From an uncultured Roseiarcus sp. (lineage in GTDB: Bacteria; Pseudomonadota; Alphaproteobacteria; Rhizobiales; Beijerinckiaceae), in contig CAMFKX010000009.1 of NCBI GenBank assembly GCA_945957375.1, forward strand, positions 1 to 45,078: DNA of 45,078 bases, written 5' to 3'. Positions 32,301 to 41,278 of the stretch are shown piece by piece; the first letter of the stretch is position 1, and the number at the start of each line of letters is the position of its first letter. A program made the translations under genes and the position numbers. The notes below the pieces were generated by a model that was given only the letters and a program-made list of their open reading frames with translations, searched no databases and was not told where the DNA came from.

Positions 32301-33989
32301 TCACGCCTGGTCCGGCGTCTCGCTGTCTTGGTAGATGTCGGCCCAAGCCGCCCGGAGCTTGTGCTTCATCACCTTGCCGCCGACGGTCTCGGGCAGCTTG
32401 TCGACGAACACGATCCTTTTCGGCGTCTCGAAGCCGGCCAGCCCGCCACGCGCCCAGTCGATCAGCTCGCGCTCGTCGACCTCCGGTTTCGCGCGGACCA
32501 CGAACGCCGTCACCGCCTCGTCCCAGCGCGCGTGCGCGAGACCGACGACCGCCGACCGGAGCACGCCAGGATGGGCGTGGAGGCGCGCCTCGACCCGCAT
32601 GCTCGAAACGTTCTCGCCGCCGGACTTGATGATGTCCTTGTAGCGGTCGATCATCACCCGGACGCCGTCCTTGGTGACCAGGCAGCTGTCGCCGGAACGA
32701 AACCAGCCGCCGGCGAAGGCGCGCTCGGTGGCCTCGGGGTCACGGTAGTAGCCGGCCATCATCACCGGCGAGCGGTAGACCACCTCGCCGGGCTCGTTGA
32801 ACCGTCCCTGCGACACGAGGTCGGCGCCGGAGGCGTCCTCGATGGTGGAGCCGAGCAGAGGGCTCGGGACGCCGACGAGATTGCGGGAGCTACCGGTCGC
32901 GTCGAATAGCGCCCTCTGGCTCGCCGGCCAGAACCGGTGGCAGGCGATCGACTCGGTCTGCCCGAAGATGCCGACGAGCTGAAATCCCGGCCGGCTCCAG
33001 CTCTCCAGCCGGCGCAGCACGTCGGGCTCGACCGCGCCCCAACCGTAGAACATCACGGTCAGGGTCCTGTCCTGCGGCGCGCGGGCCTCCAGCGCGGCGC
33101 TGATCTGCTTGATCGATTGCGGCGCGCCGCCCCAGACGGCGGTCGCGCGGTGCGCGATCACGGCGTCGGCCACGGCCTCCGGATTGGACCTGCGGCCGAT
33201 CACCAGCCGCCCGCCCGCGATCAGGGCCGGGAGCGCGAGGACCTGATCGCCAATGTGATACACGACCGGCAGGAACGTCACGAGGCATACGCTGGATTCC
33301 AGCGCGAGCCCGCGCGTGCAGGACAGGGCGAAGCCGTGCGCGGCGAGATAGGCGTAGACGTGCGACAGCATCACCGCCTTCGGCATCGCCGTCGTGCCGG
33401 AGGTGAACAGCAGCTCGTAGATGTCGTCGCCGTGGACCGTCGCCTCGGGCTCCTCGGTCCCGTGTCGCTCGACCTCGTCCGCGAAATCGACGCTGCCGGG
33501 GATCACGCCGCCCTCGATGCAGATGGTCACGTTCACCGGCGTCCCGAGTTCCCTCAGAGCGTCGACCACCTCGGGCCGCGTGCTCGCGTCGGCGATCACG
33601 AACGACGGCTCGACCCTGCCCACGAGATACCGCGCCACATCCACCGCGAAGGCGGGGTTCATCGCGGAGGGGACCACGCCGACCTTCGCCGCGCCGAGCT
33701 TGGCGACATAGGCCTCGACCGAATTCTCGCAGATCATCAGCAGGCGGTCGCCGCGCTTCAGTCCGTGGGCGCGCAGCATGTTGGCGACGCGGTTGGCAAG
33801 ATGATCGGCCTGACGCCAGGTGAGGCTGGAAAATTGCGCGGCGGAGTACGCCCCGGGCCAGCCCGCGATCGCGACCTCGTCCGGTCGGCTCCATGTCATG
33901 CGTTCGGTGATGTCCCCGACGCACACCCGGTTCCAGCGCTGATCGGCGCGGCGGTCGTAAAGGCTCTCGGTGTCGAACTTCGCTTCCAT
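32301..33989 (-). CDS. Acyl-CoA synthetase (AMP-forming ligase)
   Basis: Activates a carboxylic acid to its CoA thioester via an acyl-adenylate. The 562-residue protein has the P-loop LLFTSGTTAMPKAVM, the FGQTE motif (A5), GWFRSGDS (A7), DRYKDIIKSGGENVSS (A8) and the A10 lysine region GGKVMKHKLR, so both sub-domains are complete. It is the last intact gene of the minus-strand arm behind the TetR gene (94 bp upstream), in a cluster for branched or isoprenoid acyl-CoA degradation; its substrate is likely the free acid entering that route. ATG 33989 is preceded by a purine-rich stretch (GGAATCCGGGG). Confidence 0.9.
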   Translation of the reverse strand: MEAKFDTESLYDRRADQRWNRVCVGDITERMTWSRPDEVAIAGWPGAYSAAQFSSLTWRQADHLANRVANMLRAHGLKRGDRLLMICENSVEAYVAKLGAAKVGVVPSAMNPAFAVDVARYLVGRVEPSFVIADASTRPEVVDALRELGTPVNVTICIEGGVIPGSVDFADEVERHGTEEPEATVHGDDIYELLFTSGTTAMPKAVMLSHVYAYLAAHGFALSCTRGLALESSVCLVTFLPVVYHIGDQVLALPALIAGGRLVIGRRSNPEAVADAVIAHRATAVWGGAPQSIKQISAALEARAPQDRTLTVMFYGWGAVEPDVLRRLESWSRPGFQLVGIFGQTESIACHRFWPASQRALFDATGSSRNLVGVPSPLLGSTIEDASGADLVSQGRFNEPGEVVYRSPVMMAGYYRDPEATERAFAGGWFRSGDSCLVTKDGVRVMIDRYKDIIKSGGENVSSMRVEARLHAHPGVLRSAVVGLAHARWDEAVTAFVVRAKPEVDERELIDWARGGLAGFETPKRIVFVDKLPETVGGKVMKHKLRAAWADIYQDSETPDQA

Positions 33990-34083
33990 CCCCGGATTCC
34001 TTCCTCTTGTTGAAGGTTTCGCGCGTCACGCCGGCTTCCCGCTCCGGTCCTCGCGCCGATCAAGGGCGAGGATGGGCGTCGCC

Positions 34084-34824
34084 TCACCCTGAAGGTCCTT
34101 TCGCCGCGAGGGCCTCGAGCCTCTCGACCACGGCTTCCAGTCTCGGCGCCAGCTGGGCCGCCGTCTCCTGATCCGGGCGGGCTACGAGACCGCGATAGAC
34201 GAGGTCCGTCACGCCGTCGGCCGTCTCGTCGAGATTGAAATCCCCCTCGGCGCGCAGGAACGCCCAGGTGCGATGCTCGACCGCGCCGAACACCATGTCG
34301 CGCACGAGCGACGGCGACACGTCGGTGCGGAATTCTCCCGAGGCCATCGCCGCCTTGACGATGTCGACGATGCGATGGGTGTAGGCCTGATTGAGCTGGA
34401 AAAGCCTGGTCTTCCGGTAGTCCGGGGCGGGGCGCAGCTCCTGGAAGACGAGACGGCTGAGGGCGGGCTCGCGTCGGATCGACACGAGATGCTGATGGAT
34501 GATGAACCGGATGCGGTTCCAGGTCCCCCGGACGGCGCGGAACTGCTCCTCGTCGTGGGCCAGCATGTCCTCGTACCAGTGCTCTACGGTCTTGACGAGG
34601 AGATCCCGCTTGCTGGCGAAGAACCGGTAGATGCTGCCTTCGACGACTCCGGCGCGATCGGCGATGTCGGAGACGAGCGCCTCGTGGAAACCCTTCTCGA
34701 TGAACACGTCGCGCGCGGCGCGAAGGATGTCCGCCACGCGGCGCTCCGGTGGAAGCCGGTTGACCTGGCGCTTCGCCGTCGACGGCGACGCCGCCGACTT
34801 CCGTTTCGCTGCGCTCCTGGCCAT
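34084..34824 (-). CDS. TetR-family transcriptional regulator
   Basis: A 246-residue one-component repressor. The N-terminus is basic (residues 1-25), then a TetR helix-turn-helix at about 30-75: ILRAARDVFIEKGFHEALVSDIADRAGVVEGSIYRFFASKRDL. The C-terminal ligand domain contains no recognisable signature but resembles regulators of acyl-CoA genes. It lies 42 bp after the SDR gene and before the acyl-CoA ligase, and probably controls both arms of the cluster through the divergent promoter at 36985-37117; an acyl-CoA of the pathway is the likely inducer. That control is inferred from position. Confidence 0.88.
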   Translation of the reverse strand: MARSAAKRKSAASPSTAKRQVNRLPPERRVADILRAARDVFIEKGFHEALVSDIADRAGVVEGSIYRFFASKRDLLVKTVEHWYEDMLAHDEEQFRAVRGTWNRIRFIIHQHLVSIRREPALSRLVFQELRPAPDYRKTRLFQLNQAYTHRIVDIVKAAMASGEFRTDVSPSLVRDMVFGAVEHRTWAFLRAEGDFNLDETADGVTDLVYRGLVARPDQETAAQLAPRLEAVVERLEALAAKGPSG

Positions 34825-34866
34825 CGCACCTCACTCTTTCGTCGGGTCGATTCGACGCGACAGGGT

Positions 34867-35721
34867 TCAGCTCCGGAAGGGATCGGGCTTCGGGATCGTC
34901 CAGGTCTCTCCCCAGAGCTGGCCGCCGCCGTCGACCGTCAGCACCTCGCCGGTGACATAGGCGGCGGCGGGGCCGCCGAGATAGGCGCACGCCTCGGCGA
35001 CGTCCCAGGCCGAGCCGACCCGCATCATCGGGTTGGAGCGCGGGTAGGCGGTGCGCGCCTCCGGCGAATAGACTCGCCAGCCCTCCGTCTCGATGGCGCC
35101 GGGCGCGATGCAGTTGACCCGGACGCCGAGCGGCGCCCATTCGACGGCGACGGCGCGCGACAGGCCGATCACGCCCGAGCGGGCCGCGATCGTGTGCGCG
35201 ACCCCGTAGAGGCCGTGCGTCGTAACGACGACGATATTGACGATGCTGCCGGCGCTCCCGGCGTCGCGCCAGCGTCGCGCGGCCGCCTGCATCATGCGCC
35301 AGGTGCCGTTCAGGTTGGTGTCGACGACGGCGTTCCAGCCCTTGGCCGAGAAATCGATCGCCGCCTGCGGAAACTGTCCGCCGGCGCTGTTGACGAGCAG
35401 GTCGAGCCTGCCGTTCGTGGACCAGACGCGATCGAACAGGCTCGCCACCTGTTCGGGGTCGCGGATATCGACGGCCTCGCGCGACGCCTTGAGCCCGCGC
35501 CCGGTCATTCTGCCGACCAGCATCTCGAGCTTCGCCTGGTCGCGGCCGGCCACCACCACGTGTGCGCCCAGCCGCGCGAGCAGCCACGCGACGCCGCGCC
35601 CGATCCCGCCCGCGCCGCCGGAAACGAGGGCTGTCTTGCCGGCGAAGGCGTCGGGCGCATAGACGGTCGCTCGGGTCGCGAGCGCGTCATCGTCAAGGCC
35701 GAAGGCGCCGTCCTCGCTCAC
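34867..35721 (-). CDS. SDR-family enoyl-CoA reductase / dehydrogenase-like protein
   Basis: A 284-residue Rossmann protein with cofactor loop SGGAGGIGRG, VDIRDPEQV, NSAGGQFP and a late LTVDGGGQLWGE. The normal YxxxK is replaced: the region reads YGVAHTIAARSGVIGLSRAVAVEW, as in the AtuB/AtuG citronellol-pathway and peroxisomal enoyl-CoA reductase group, where the Tyr and Lys are shifted or missing. The start appears to be GTG 35721, overlapping the stop of the acyl-CoA dehydrogenase gene by three bases (GTGA). The longer open frame upstream is antisense noise. It probably handles a branched acyl-CoA or terpenoid alcohol in this cluster; the exact reaction is uncertain. Confidence 0.83.
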   Translation of the reverse strand: MSEDGAFGLDDDALATRATVYAPDAFAGKTALVSGGAGGIGRGVAWLLARLGAHVVVAGRDQAKLEMLVGRMTGRGLKASREAVDIRDPEQVASLFDRVWSTNGRLDLLVNSAGGQFPQAAIDFSAKGWNAVVDTNLNGTWRMMQAAARRWRDAGSAGSIVNIVVVTTHGLYGVAHTIAARSGVIGLSRAVAVEWAPLGVRVNCIAPGAIETEGWRVYSPEARTAYPRSNPMMRVGSAWDVAEACAYLGGPAAAYVTGEVLTVDGGGQLWGETWTIPKPDPFRS

Positions 35722-36932
35722 GCCGGCATCCCTTTCAAGAGCTCGCCGGCGATGATCATCTTGCGCACCTCGGTGGTGCCGGCGCCGATCTCGAGAAGCT
35801 TGATCGAGCGGTAGAGCCGATTGATCTCCGAGTCCCAGATGTAGCCGGCGCCGCCGTGCACCTGCATCGCCTTGTCGAGCACGCTGTGCACGGCTTCGGC
35901 TGCGAACATGACCGAGGCGGCGGTCAGCTTGTGGATATCGCCGCGTCCGCCCTCCCCGATCTCGACCTCGGACGCCACGGCCAGCGTGCGGTAGGTGAAC
36001 GTCCTCATCGCCTCGATCGTGACGTACATCTCCGCGAGCATCGACTGCACCATCTGGAACGAGCCGATCGGCTTGCCGAACTGCTGACGGGTGCGGGCGT
36101 AGTCGAGCGACAGGTCGAGCGCGCGCTCGGCGACGCCGAGACACAGCGGCGCGATCATGGCGCGCTCGAGATCGAGGCCGCTCATGACGATGGCGACGCC
36201 CCGGTTCTCGGGCCCAACCCTGTTCTCGACCGGCACTCGGCAGTCCTCGAACACCAGTTCGGCCGTCTGGCTGCCGCGATAGCCCATCTTCTCCAGCTTC
36301 TGCGCGACCCAGAAGCCCGGAAAGCCCTTCTCCACGATGAAGGCCGAGATCCCGTGCGGACCCTTGTCCTTGTCCGTCTTGGCGTAGACAAGCAGCACGT
36401 CGGCGACCGGACCGTTGGTGATGTAGATCTTCGTGCCGTTGAGCAGGTAGTGGTCGCCCTCCCGACGGGCGGTGGCGCGCATGGACCCGAGCGCATCTGA
36501 GCCGGCGCCGGGCTCGGTGAGGCCGAGCGCGCCGATCGTCCGGCCCGCGCACAGGTCCGGCAGGTATTTTCTCCGCTGGCGCTCGTCGCCGTTGCGATAG
36601 ATGTTGTTGAGACACAGATTGTCGTGGGCGACGCAGGACAGCGCCATCGCGTGGTTCCAGCGGCTGATCGCCTGAAGGACGACGCCGGCGGCGAGCAGAC
36701 CCATGCCGGAGCCGCCGAACTCGGCCGGCGCCGTCACGCCGAACAGCCCCTGCGCGCCGATCTTCGGGAATGCGTCCTCCGGCCACCATTCCTCCGCGTC
36801 CATTCGGGCGCTGAGCGGATAGAGTTCCTTGCGCGCGAAACGGTCCGTCTCGTTGAGGATCAGCCGATGGTCGGCGTCGAGATCGAAAGAGGGCGCATGG
36901 TTGGCGCTCACGGCGTGGGCGTCGCGAAACAA
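35718..36932 (-). CDS. Acyl-CoA dehydrogenase, isovaleryl-CoA dehydrogenase type
   Basis: FAD enzyme oxidising a branched acyl-CoA to its 2,3-enoyl form and passing electrons to ETF. The 404-residue protein has ALGLTEPGAGSD and YITNGPVAD of the FAD site, the GLDLERAM helix with the Glu that is the catalytic base of isovaleryl-CoA dehydrogenases, and the C-terminal MQVHGGAGYIWDSEINRLYRS. The best start is TTG 36932, six bases after GGGAGGA; GTG 36911 is an alternative. It is the first gene of the minus-strand arm and couples to the SDR. The natural substrate could be isovaleryl-CoA (leucine) or citronellyl-CoA (terpenes, as AtuD). Confidence 0.9.
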   Translation of the reverse strand: MFRDAHAVSANHAPSFDLDADHRLILNETDRFARKELYPLSARMDAEEWWPEDAFPKIGAQGLFGVTAPAEFGGSGMGLLAAGVVLQAISRWNHAMALSCVAHDNLCLNNIYRNGDERQRRKYLPDLCAGRTIGALGLTEPGAGSDALGSMRATARREGDHYLLNGTKIYITNGPVADVLLVYAKTDKDKGPHGISAFIVEKGFPGFWVAQKLEKMGYRGSQTAELVFEDCRVPVENRVGPENRGVAIVMSGLDLERAMIAPLCLGVAERALDLSLDYARTRQQFGKPIGSFQMVQSMLAEMYVTIEAMRTFTYRTLAVASEVEIGEGGRGDIHKLTAASVMFAAEAVHSVLDKAMQVHGGAGYIWDSEINRLYRSIKLLEIGAGTTEVRKMIIAGELLKGMPA

Positions 36933-36984
36933 CGGCTCTCCTCCCTGTCTCGGCCGCAGCCGGCCGGCGCGTCGCATCGCGCCG

Positions 36985-37117
36985 TAATGAAGCTGATTCA
37001 TCAAATAATCGGCAGCCCCTGTCAACCCTGCGCTTCCTCGGCGCCGAGCGGGCGAGCGCCACGCAACGATCGAGGGCGTCCGCCGCGGTTGACAGACTTG
37101 ATGAGTTACGATCATTT
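36985..37117. promoter_or_regulatory. Divergent promoter region with two related operator-like motifs
   Basis: Between the acyl-CoA dehydrogenase and enoyl-CoA hydratase genes. TTGACA boxes occur on both strands (37089-37094 plus; 37020-37025 minus). Downstream of each is a related 20-base motif: TTGATGAGTTACGATCATTT at 37098-37117 (plus) and TTGATGAATCAGCTTCATTA at 36985-37004 (minus), sharing TTGATGA-TxA...TCATT. Each is partly palindromic (ATGA...TCAT). They are candidate operators of the TetR-family protein at 34084-34824. Confidence 0.5.
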
Positions 37118-37165
37118 GTCGCCGGACGCGCATTTCCGGCCGGCGCGCAGACTGGGAGGAGAGGA

Positions 37166-37948
37166 ATGTCCGAGGCCGTGCTGGTGTGTCGCGAGGGCCC
37201 TGTCGTCACGCTCACGATCAACCGGGCGGAGCGCCGCAACGCCCTCAACGAAGCCGTCGCGCACGGGCTCATCGCCGGGCTGGACGTGGCCGAGGCCGAC
37301 GCGGAGGCGCGCGCGGTCGTCGTGACCGGGGCGGGCGCCGACGCCTTCTGCGCCGGCGGCGACCTGAAGCCGGCGGCGGACGGCGCGCCCTTCCATCTCG
37401 ACGCCGCGGACCCGCGGCACTACGTCGTCAAGCTGCTGACGCGCATGGACGCTTGCCGTCTTCCCCTGGTCGCGAGGCTGAACGGTCATGCGCTCGCCGG
37501 CGGATTCGGCCTCGCCTGCGCCTGCGATCTCGTGGTCGCGCGCGACGACGCCTGGCTGGGCGTGCCGGAGGTCAAGGTCGGCCTGTTTCCGATGATGATC
37601 CTGCCCTACCTGCTGCGGGTGGTGCCCTATCGCACGCTGATGCGCCTCTGTCTCACCGGCGAGCCGATCACGGCGGCCGATGCGGCGCGGCTGGACATCG
37701 TCACCGCCGCCGTCCCTGCGGCGCGGCTGGACGCGGAGCTTTCGTCCCTGCTCGCCCGGATCGTGGACAAGTCGCCGACCGGCCAGCGCCTCGGCAAGCA
37801 GGCGCTCGCGAAAATCCGCGAGATGAGCCGCGACGGGGCGCTCGAATACGCGCAGTTCATGCTGGCAAACATGGCGCGCACGCAGGACGCCCGCGAAGGC
37901 TTCGCCGCCTTCAACGCGCGCCGCCCCGCGGTCTGGACCGGACGATGA
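37166..37948 (+). CDS. Enoyl-CoA hydratase/isomerase (LiuC/AtuE-like)
   Basis: Crotonase-fold protein of 260 residues that hydrates a 2-enoyl-CoA. It has RRNALNEAVAHGL, the first oxyanion loop AFCAGGDLK, the second HALAGGFGLACACDL, and the glutamate in GVPEVKVGLFPMM. In Liu/Atu pathways the equivalent enzyme hydrates the carboxylated product (3-methylglutaconyl-CoA or isohexenyl-glutaconyl-CoA). ATG 37166 follows GGGAGGAGAGGA. It is the first gene of the plus-strand arm and overlaps atuA by four bases. No defect seen. Confidence 0.9.
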   Translation: MSEAVLVCREGPVVTLTINRAERRNALNEAVAHGLIAGLDVAEADAEARAVVVTGAGADAFCAGGDLKPAADGAPFHLDAADPRHYVVKLLTRMDACRLPLVARLNGHALAGGFGLACACDLVVARDDAWLGVPEVKVGLFPMMILPYLLRVVPYRTLMRLCLTGEPITAADAARLDIVTAAVPAARLDAELSSLLARIVDKSPTGQRLGKQALAKIREMSRDGALEYAQFMLANMARTQDAREGFAAFNARRPAVWTGR

Positions 37949-39795
37949 CCGCGTCCGACACTGTCCGGATCGGCTGCGGCGCCGGCTTCTGGGGCGACAG
38001 CCCGGAGGGCGCTGCGCAACTCGTCCGGCGCGGAAACGTCGACTACCTGGTGCTCGACTATTTGGCCGAGATCACGATGTCGATCCTCGCGCGCATGCGG
38101 ACGAAGAACGCCGATCTCGGCTACGCAACCGACTTCGTCTCGTTGGTGATGAGGCCGCTGGCGCGCGAGATCGCGGAGAAGCAGATCAAGGTGGTCGCCA
38201 ATGCCGGCGGGGTCAATCCGACCGCGTGCAGGGCGGCGCTGGAGGCGCTTTTTCGTGACCTCGGCGTCGATCTGAAAGTCGCGGTCGTCGAGGGGGACGA
38301 TCTCGCCGCGCGGGAGGCGGAGTTCCGGGCGCGGGGGATCGTGGAGATGTTCAGCGGCGCGCCGTTCCCGGCTCGCGTGGCCAGCATCAACTGCTATCTC
38401 GGCGCCCGCCCGATCGCCGCCGCCCTCGACGCCGGCGCGGACGTGGTGCTGACCGGTCGCTGCGTCGATTCGGCGCTCGCGCTCGGGCCGCTGATCCACG
38501 CGTTCGGCTGGGGCGCGGGCGACTACGACCGCCTGGCCGCGGGCAGCCTCGCTGGCCACGTGCTCGAATGCGGCGCGCAGGCGACCGGCGGCATTTTCAC
38601 CGACTGGCGGCTCGTGGCGGACGGTTGGGCCGACATGGGCTTTCCCGTCGCCGAGTGCGCGGCCGACGGCCGCTTTGTGCTGACGAAGCCGGAGGGAACG
38701 GGCGGCCTCGTCACGCCCGCAACCGTGGCGGAGCAGATCGTGTACGAGGTCGGCGACCCCGCGGCCTACCTCCTGCCGGACGTTTCGTGCGACTGGTCCG
38801 AGGTCCGGCTCGAGGCGGTCGGAAAGGACCGCGTCCGCGTCTCCGGCGCGCGCGGCGCGCCGCCGCCTGCGAGCTACAAGGCCTCGGCCACGCAGCCAGA
38901 CGGCTACCGGGCCGCCGCCACCGTGATGATCGCCGGGCGCGAGGCGGCGGACAAGGCGGAGGCGGTCGGACGCGCGATTTTTTCACGCTCGCGACGGATG
39001 ATCTCCGAAGCCGGGTTCGCGGACTTCGACGAGACCTCGGTCGAGACGCTCGGCGCCGAGGCGACCTACGGCGCGGCGGCGCGCACCGCCGGGACCCGCG
39101 AGGCGATCCTGAAGATCGCCGCGCGGCACGCGTCCGCGGACGCCCTTAGGATCTTCGCGCGCGAGATCGCTCCCGCCGCGACCGCCATGGCGCAGGGGCT
39201 CACTGGCTTTGCCGGCGGCCGGCCCGAGCCGCAGCCGGTCGTCCGCCTGTTCTCGTTTCTCGTCGACAAGTCGGAGGTTCCCGTTCGCGTGCGCATCGGG
39301 GCAGAGACCATCGAGATCCCGACGCCGGAGGCGGCCGACGCGCGGGCGCAGACGCAGGCTTTCCGCGAGCCGCCGTCCGCCTTGCCGGGCGGACCGACCG
39401 TCTGCGTGCCGCTGATCGCGCTCGCCCACGGCCGCAGCGGCGACAAGGGCGACATCGCCAACATCGGGATCGTCGCGCGACGCCCCGAGGTCGCGCCAGC
39501 CCTGCGCGCGGGCCTGACCGCGGAGCGGGTGCGGGACTATTTTGCGCACTACGTGCGCGGCCCCATCGAGCGCTTCAACTGGCCCGGCCTCAACGGGTTC
39601 AACTTCGTGCTTCACGAAGCGCTCGGCGGCGGCGGCGTCGCCTCGCTCAGGCACGATCCGCAGGGAAAGGCGCTCGCCCAGGCGCTGATGGACATACCGA
39701 TCACGGTCCCGGCGGCGTGGCTGGACGAGGGCGGTCCCCTCGCGGGCTGGACCGAGATCGTCGACAGCCCGTGCGAAGGGAGCGTCGCGCGATGA
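37945..39795 (+). CDS. AtuA-like protein (DUF1446), acyclic terpene utilization
   Basis: A 616-residue protein of the AtuA family. The N-terminal domain (about 1-440) has IGCGAGFWGDSPEGA, YLVLDYLAEITMS, VVANAGGVNP, VLTGRCVDSALALGPL and TGGIFTDW. The C-terminal ferredoxin-like AtuA domain (about 485-590) has VPLIALAHGRSGDKGDIANIG. AtuA is required for citronellol/geraniol growth in Pseudomonas, but its catalytic role is unknown. It is coupled to the hydratase (ATGA overlap) and to the biotin carboxylase (ATGA overlap). Its presence points the cluster towards terpenoid or similar branched acyl-CoAs rather than leucine alone. Confidence 0.9.
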   Translation: MTASDTVRIGCGAGFWGDSPEGAAQLVRRGNVDYLVLDYLAEITMSILARMRTKNADLGYATDFVSLVMRPLAREIAEKQIKVVANAGGVNPTACRAALEALFRDLGVDLKVAVVEGDDLAAREAEFRARGIVEMFSGAPFPARVASINCYLGARPIAAALDAGADVVLTGRCVDSALALGPLIHAFGWGAGDYDRLAAGSLAGHVLECGAQATGGIFTDWRLVADGWADMGFPVAECAADGRFVLTKPEGTGGLVTPATVAEQIVYEVGDPAAYLLPDVSCDWSEVRLEAVGKDRVRVSGARGAPPPASYKASATQPDGYRAAATVMIAGREAADKAEAVGRAIFSRSRRMISEAGFADFDETSVETLGAEATYGAAARTAGTREAILKIAARHASADALRIFAREIAPAATAMAQGLTGFAGGRPEPQPVVRLFSFLVDKSEVPVRVRIGAETIEIPTPEAADARAQTQAFREPPSALPGGPTVCVPLIALAHGRSGDKGDIANIGIVARRPEVAPALRAGLTAERVRDYFAHYVRGPIERFNWPGLNGFNFVLHEALGGGGVASLRHDPQGKALAQALMDIPITVPAAWLDEGGPLAGWTEIVDSPCEGSVAR

Positions 39796-41276
39796 GCCGG
39801 TTTCCGTTCCGCAAGGTGCTGATCGCGAACCGCGGCGAGATCGCCTGCCGCGTCGAGCGCACGCTGCGCGACCTCGGCCTCGCCTCGGTGGCCGTCCATC
39901 ACGCTGTCGAAGCCGGCGCGCCCCACGTGCGCGGCGCCGACGAGGCGGTGGAGTTGCGCGGAGCGACGCCCGTCGCCGCGCATCTCGACATCGAGCAGAT
40001 CGTGGCGGCCGCGCTGCGCACGGGAGCCGAGGCGATCCATCCGGGCTACGGCTTCCTGTCGGAGAACGCGCGGTTCGCGGCGGCGGCGAACGACGCGGGG
40101 CTGGTCTTCGTCGGGCCCGAGGCCGAGACGATCCGCCTGATGGGCGACAAGATCTCGGCGCGAGAATTCGCGCGCGCGCAGGGCGTGCCGGTTGCGCCCT
40201 CCGTCACCCCGACCGGCGATCCAGAGGCGTTCCGGCGGGATGCGGAGGCGATCGGATTCCCGCTGCTGATCAAGGCGGCGGCGGGCGGCGGGGGCAAGGG
40301 GATGAGCATCGTGCGCTCGCCCGCGGAACTCGGCGAGGCGGCCCGGATCGCGATCGGCGAGGCCGAACGCTATTTCCATGACGGCCGGATCTACGCCGAG
40401 ACCTATGTCGAGCGGCCACGGCACATCGAGGTGCAGGTCGCCGGCGACGGCAAAGGTCGCGCCATCCATCTCCACGAGCGCGAATGCTCGGTGCAGCGGC
40501 GCTTCCAGAAGATCATCGAGGAGACCCCGGCGGCGAACCTCCCGCCCGCGCTGCGCGAAGAGATCTGTGACTCCGCCGTGCGCCTCGCCGCCGCGGCGCG
40601 TTACCGGAACCTTGGCACGGTTGAGTTCATCCTCGCCCCGGACGGACGGTTCTTCTTCCTTGAGATGAACACCCGCCTTCAGGTCGAGCACCCGGTGACC
40701 GAAATGGTCACCGGCCTCGATCTGGTGCAGTTGCAGCTCGAGATCGCCGCGGGACTCGGGCTGACGCTCCGGCAGGGCGACGTACGCGTCGCCGGACATG
40801 CAATCGAGTGCCGCGTGTGCGCTGAGAACGCGGACAACGGCTTCCTGCCGGAGACCGGCGTCGTGCGCCTGCTCGAAGCGCCGTCGCGGCCGTGGCTGCG
40901 CTTCGAGAATGCGCTGGAGGTCGGCCTGAAGGTGACGGCGGATTTCGATCCGATGCTCGCCAAGCTCGTGACCTACGGACATAGCCGCGACGAGGCGATC
41001 GACCGGTCGATCGCCGCCCTCAGGGAGCTGACTCTGCTCGGCGTCCGGACCAACATCGACTATCTCGGGCGGGCGCTCGACCATCCGGCGTTTCGCGCGG
41101 GCGACCTGCACACCGGCTTCGTCGCCGAGCACGCCGCGGCGCTCGCGCCCCGCACACCGGCGCCCGGGGCGCTTCACGCCGCGCTGATCGCCGCCGCGCT
41201 CGGTTTTCGCGAATTCCGCGCCCTGGCCAACGACGCGCCCGAGCCGTACGCCTCGATTGGCCCCTGGAGGAACTGA
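39792..41276 (+). CDS. Biotin carboxylase subunit, without fused BCCP
   Basis: ATP-grasp enzyme that carboxylates biotin with bicarbonate. The 494-residue protein has the N-terminal KVLIANRGEIACR, the glycine-rich loop KAAAGGGGKGM, HIEVQVAGDGKG, ECSVQRRFQKIIEE and EMNTRLQVEHPVTE (metal and catalytic residues). Acyl-CoA carboxylases of this cluster type (LiuD, AtuF) usually continue for another 150-200 residues into a BT domain and BCCP; here the protein stops and the carrier is a separate gene two bases later. It is coupled to atuA by an ATGA overlap. Confidence 0.93.
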   Translation: MSRFPFRKVLIANRGEIACRVERTLRDLGLASVAVHHAVEAGAPHVRGADEAVELRGATPVAAHLDIEQIVAAALRTGAEAIHPGYGFLSENARFAAAANDAGLVFVGPEAETIRLMGDKISAREFARAQGVPVAPSVTPTGDPEAFRRDAEAIGFPLLIKAAAGGGGKGMSIVRSPAELGEAARIAIGEAERYFHDGRIYAETYVERPRHIEVQVAGDGKGRAIHLHERECSVQRRFQKIIEETPAANLPPALREEICDSAVRLAAAARYRNLGTVEFILAPDGRFFFLEMNTRLQVEHPVTEMVTGLDLVQLQLEIAAGLGLTLRQGDVRVAGHAIECRVCAENADNGFLPETGVVRLLEAPSRPWLRFENALEVGLKVTADFDPMLAKLVTYGHSRDEAIDRSIAALRELTLLGVRTNIDYLGRALDHPAFRAGDLHTGFVAEHAAALAPRTPAPGALHAALIAAALGFREFRALANDAPEPYASIGPWRN

Positions 41277-41278
41277 CG

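Noticed and set aside
34867-37272. One 801-codon minus-strand gene containing the SDR
   Set aside because: The N-terminal 517 codons are an off-frame shadow of the acyl-CoA dehydrogenase; the SDR domain begins at GTG 35721, overlapping the dehydrogenase stop.
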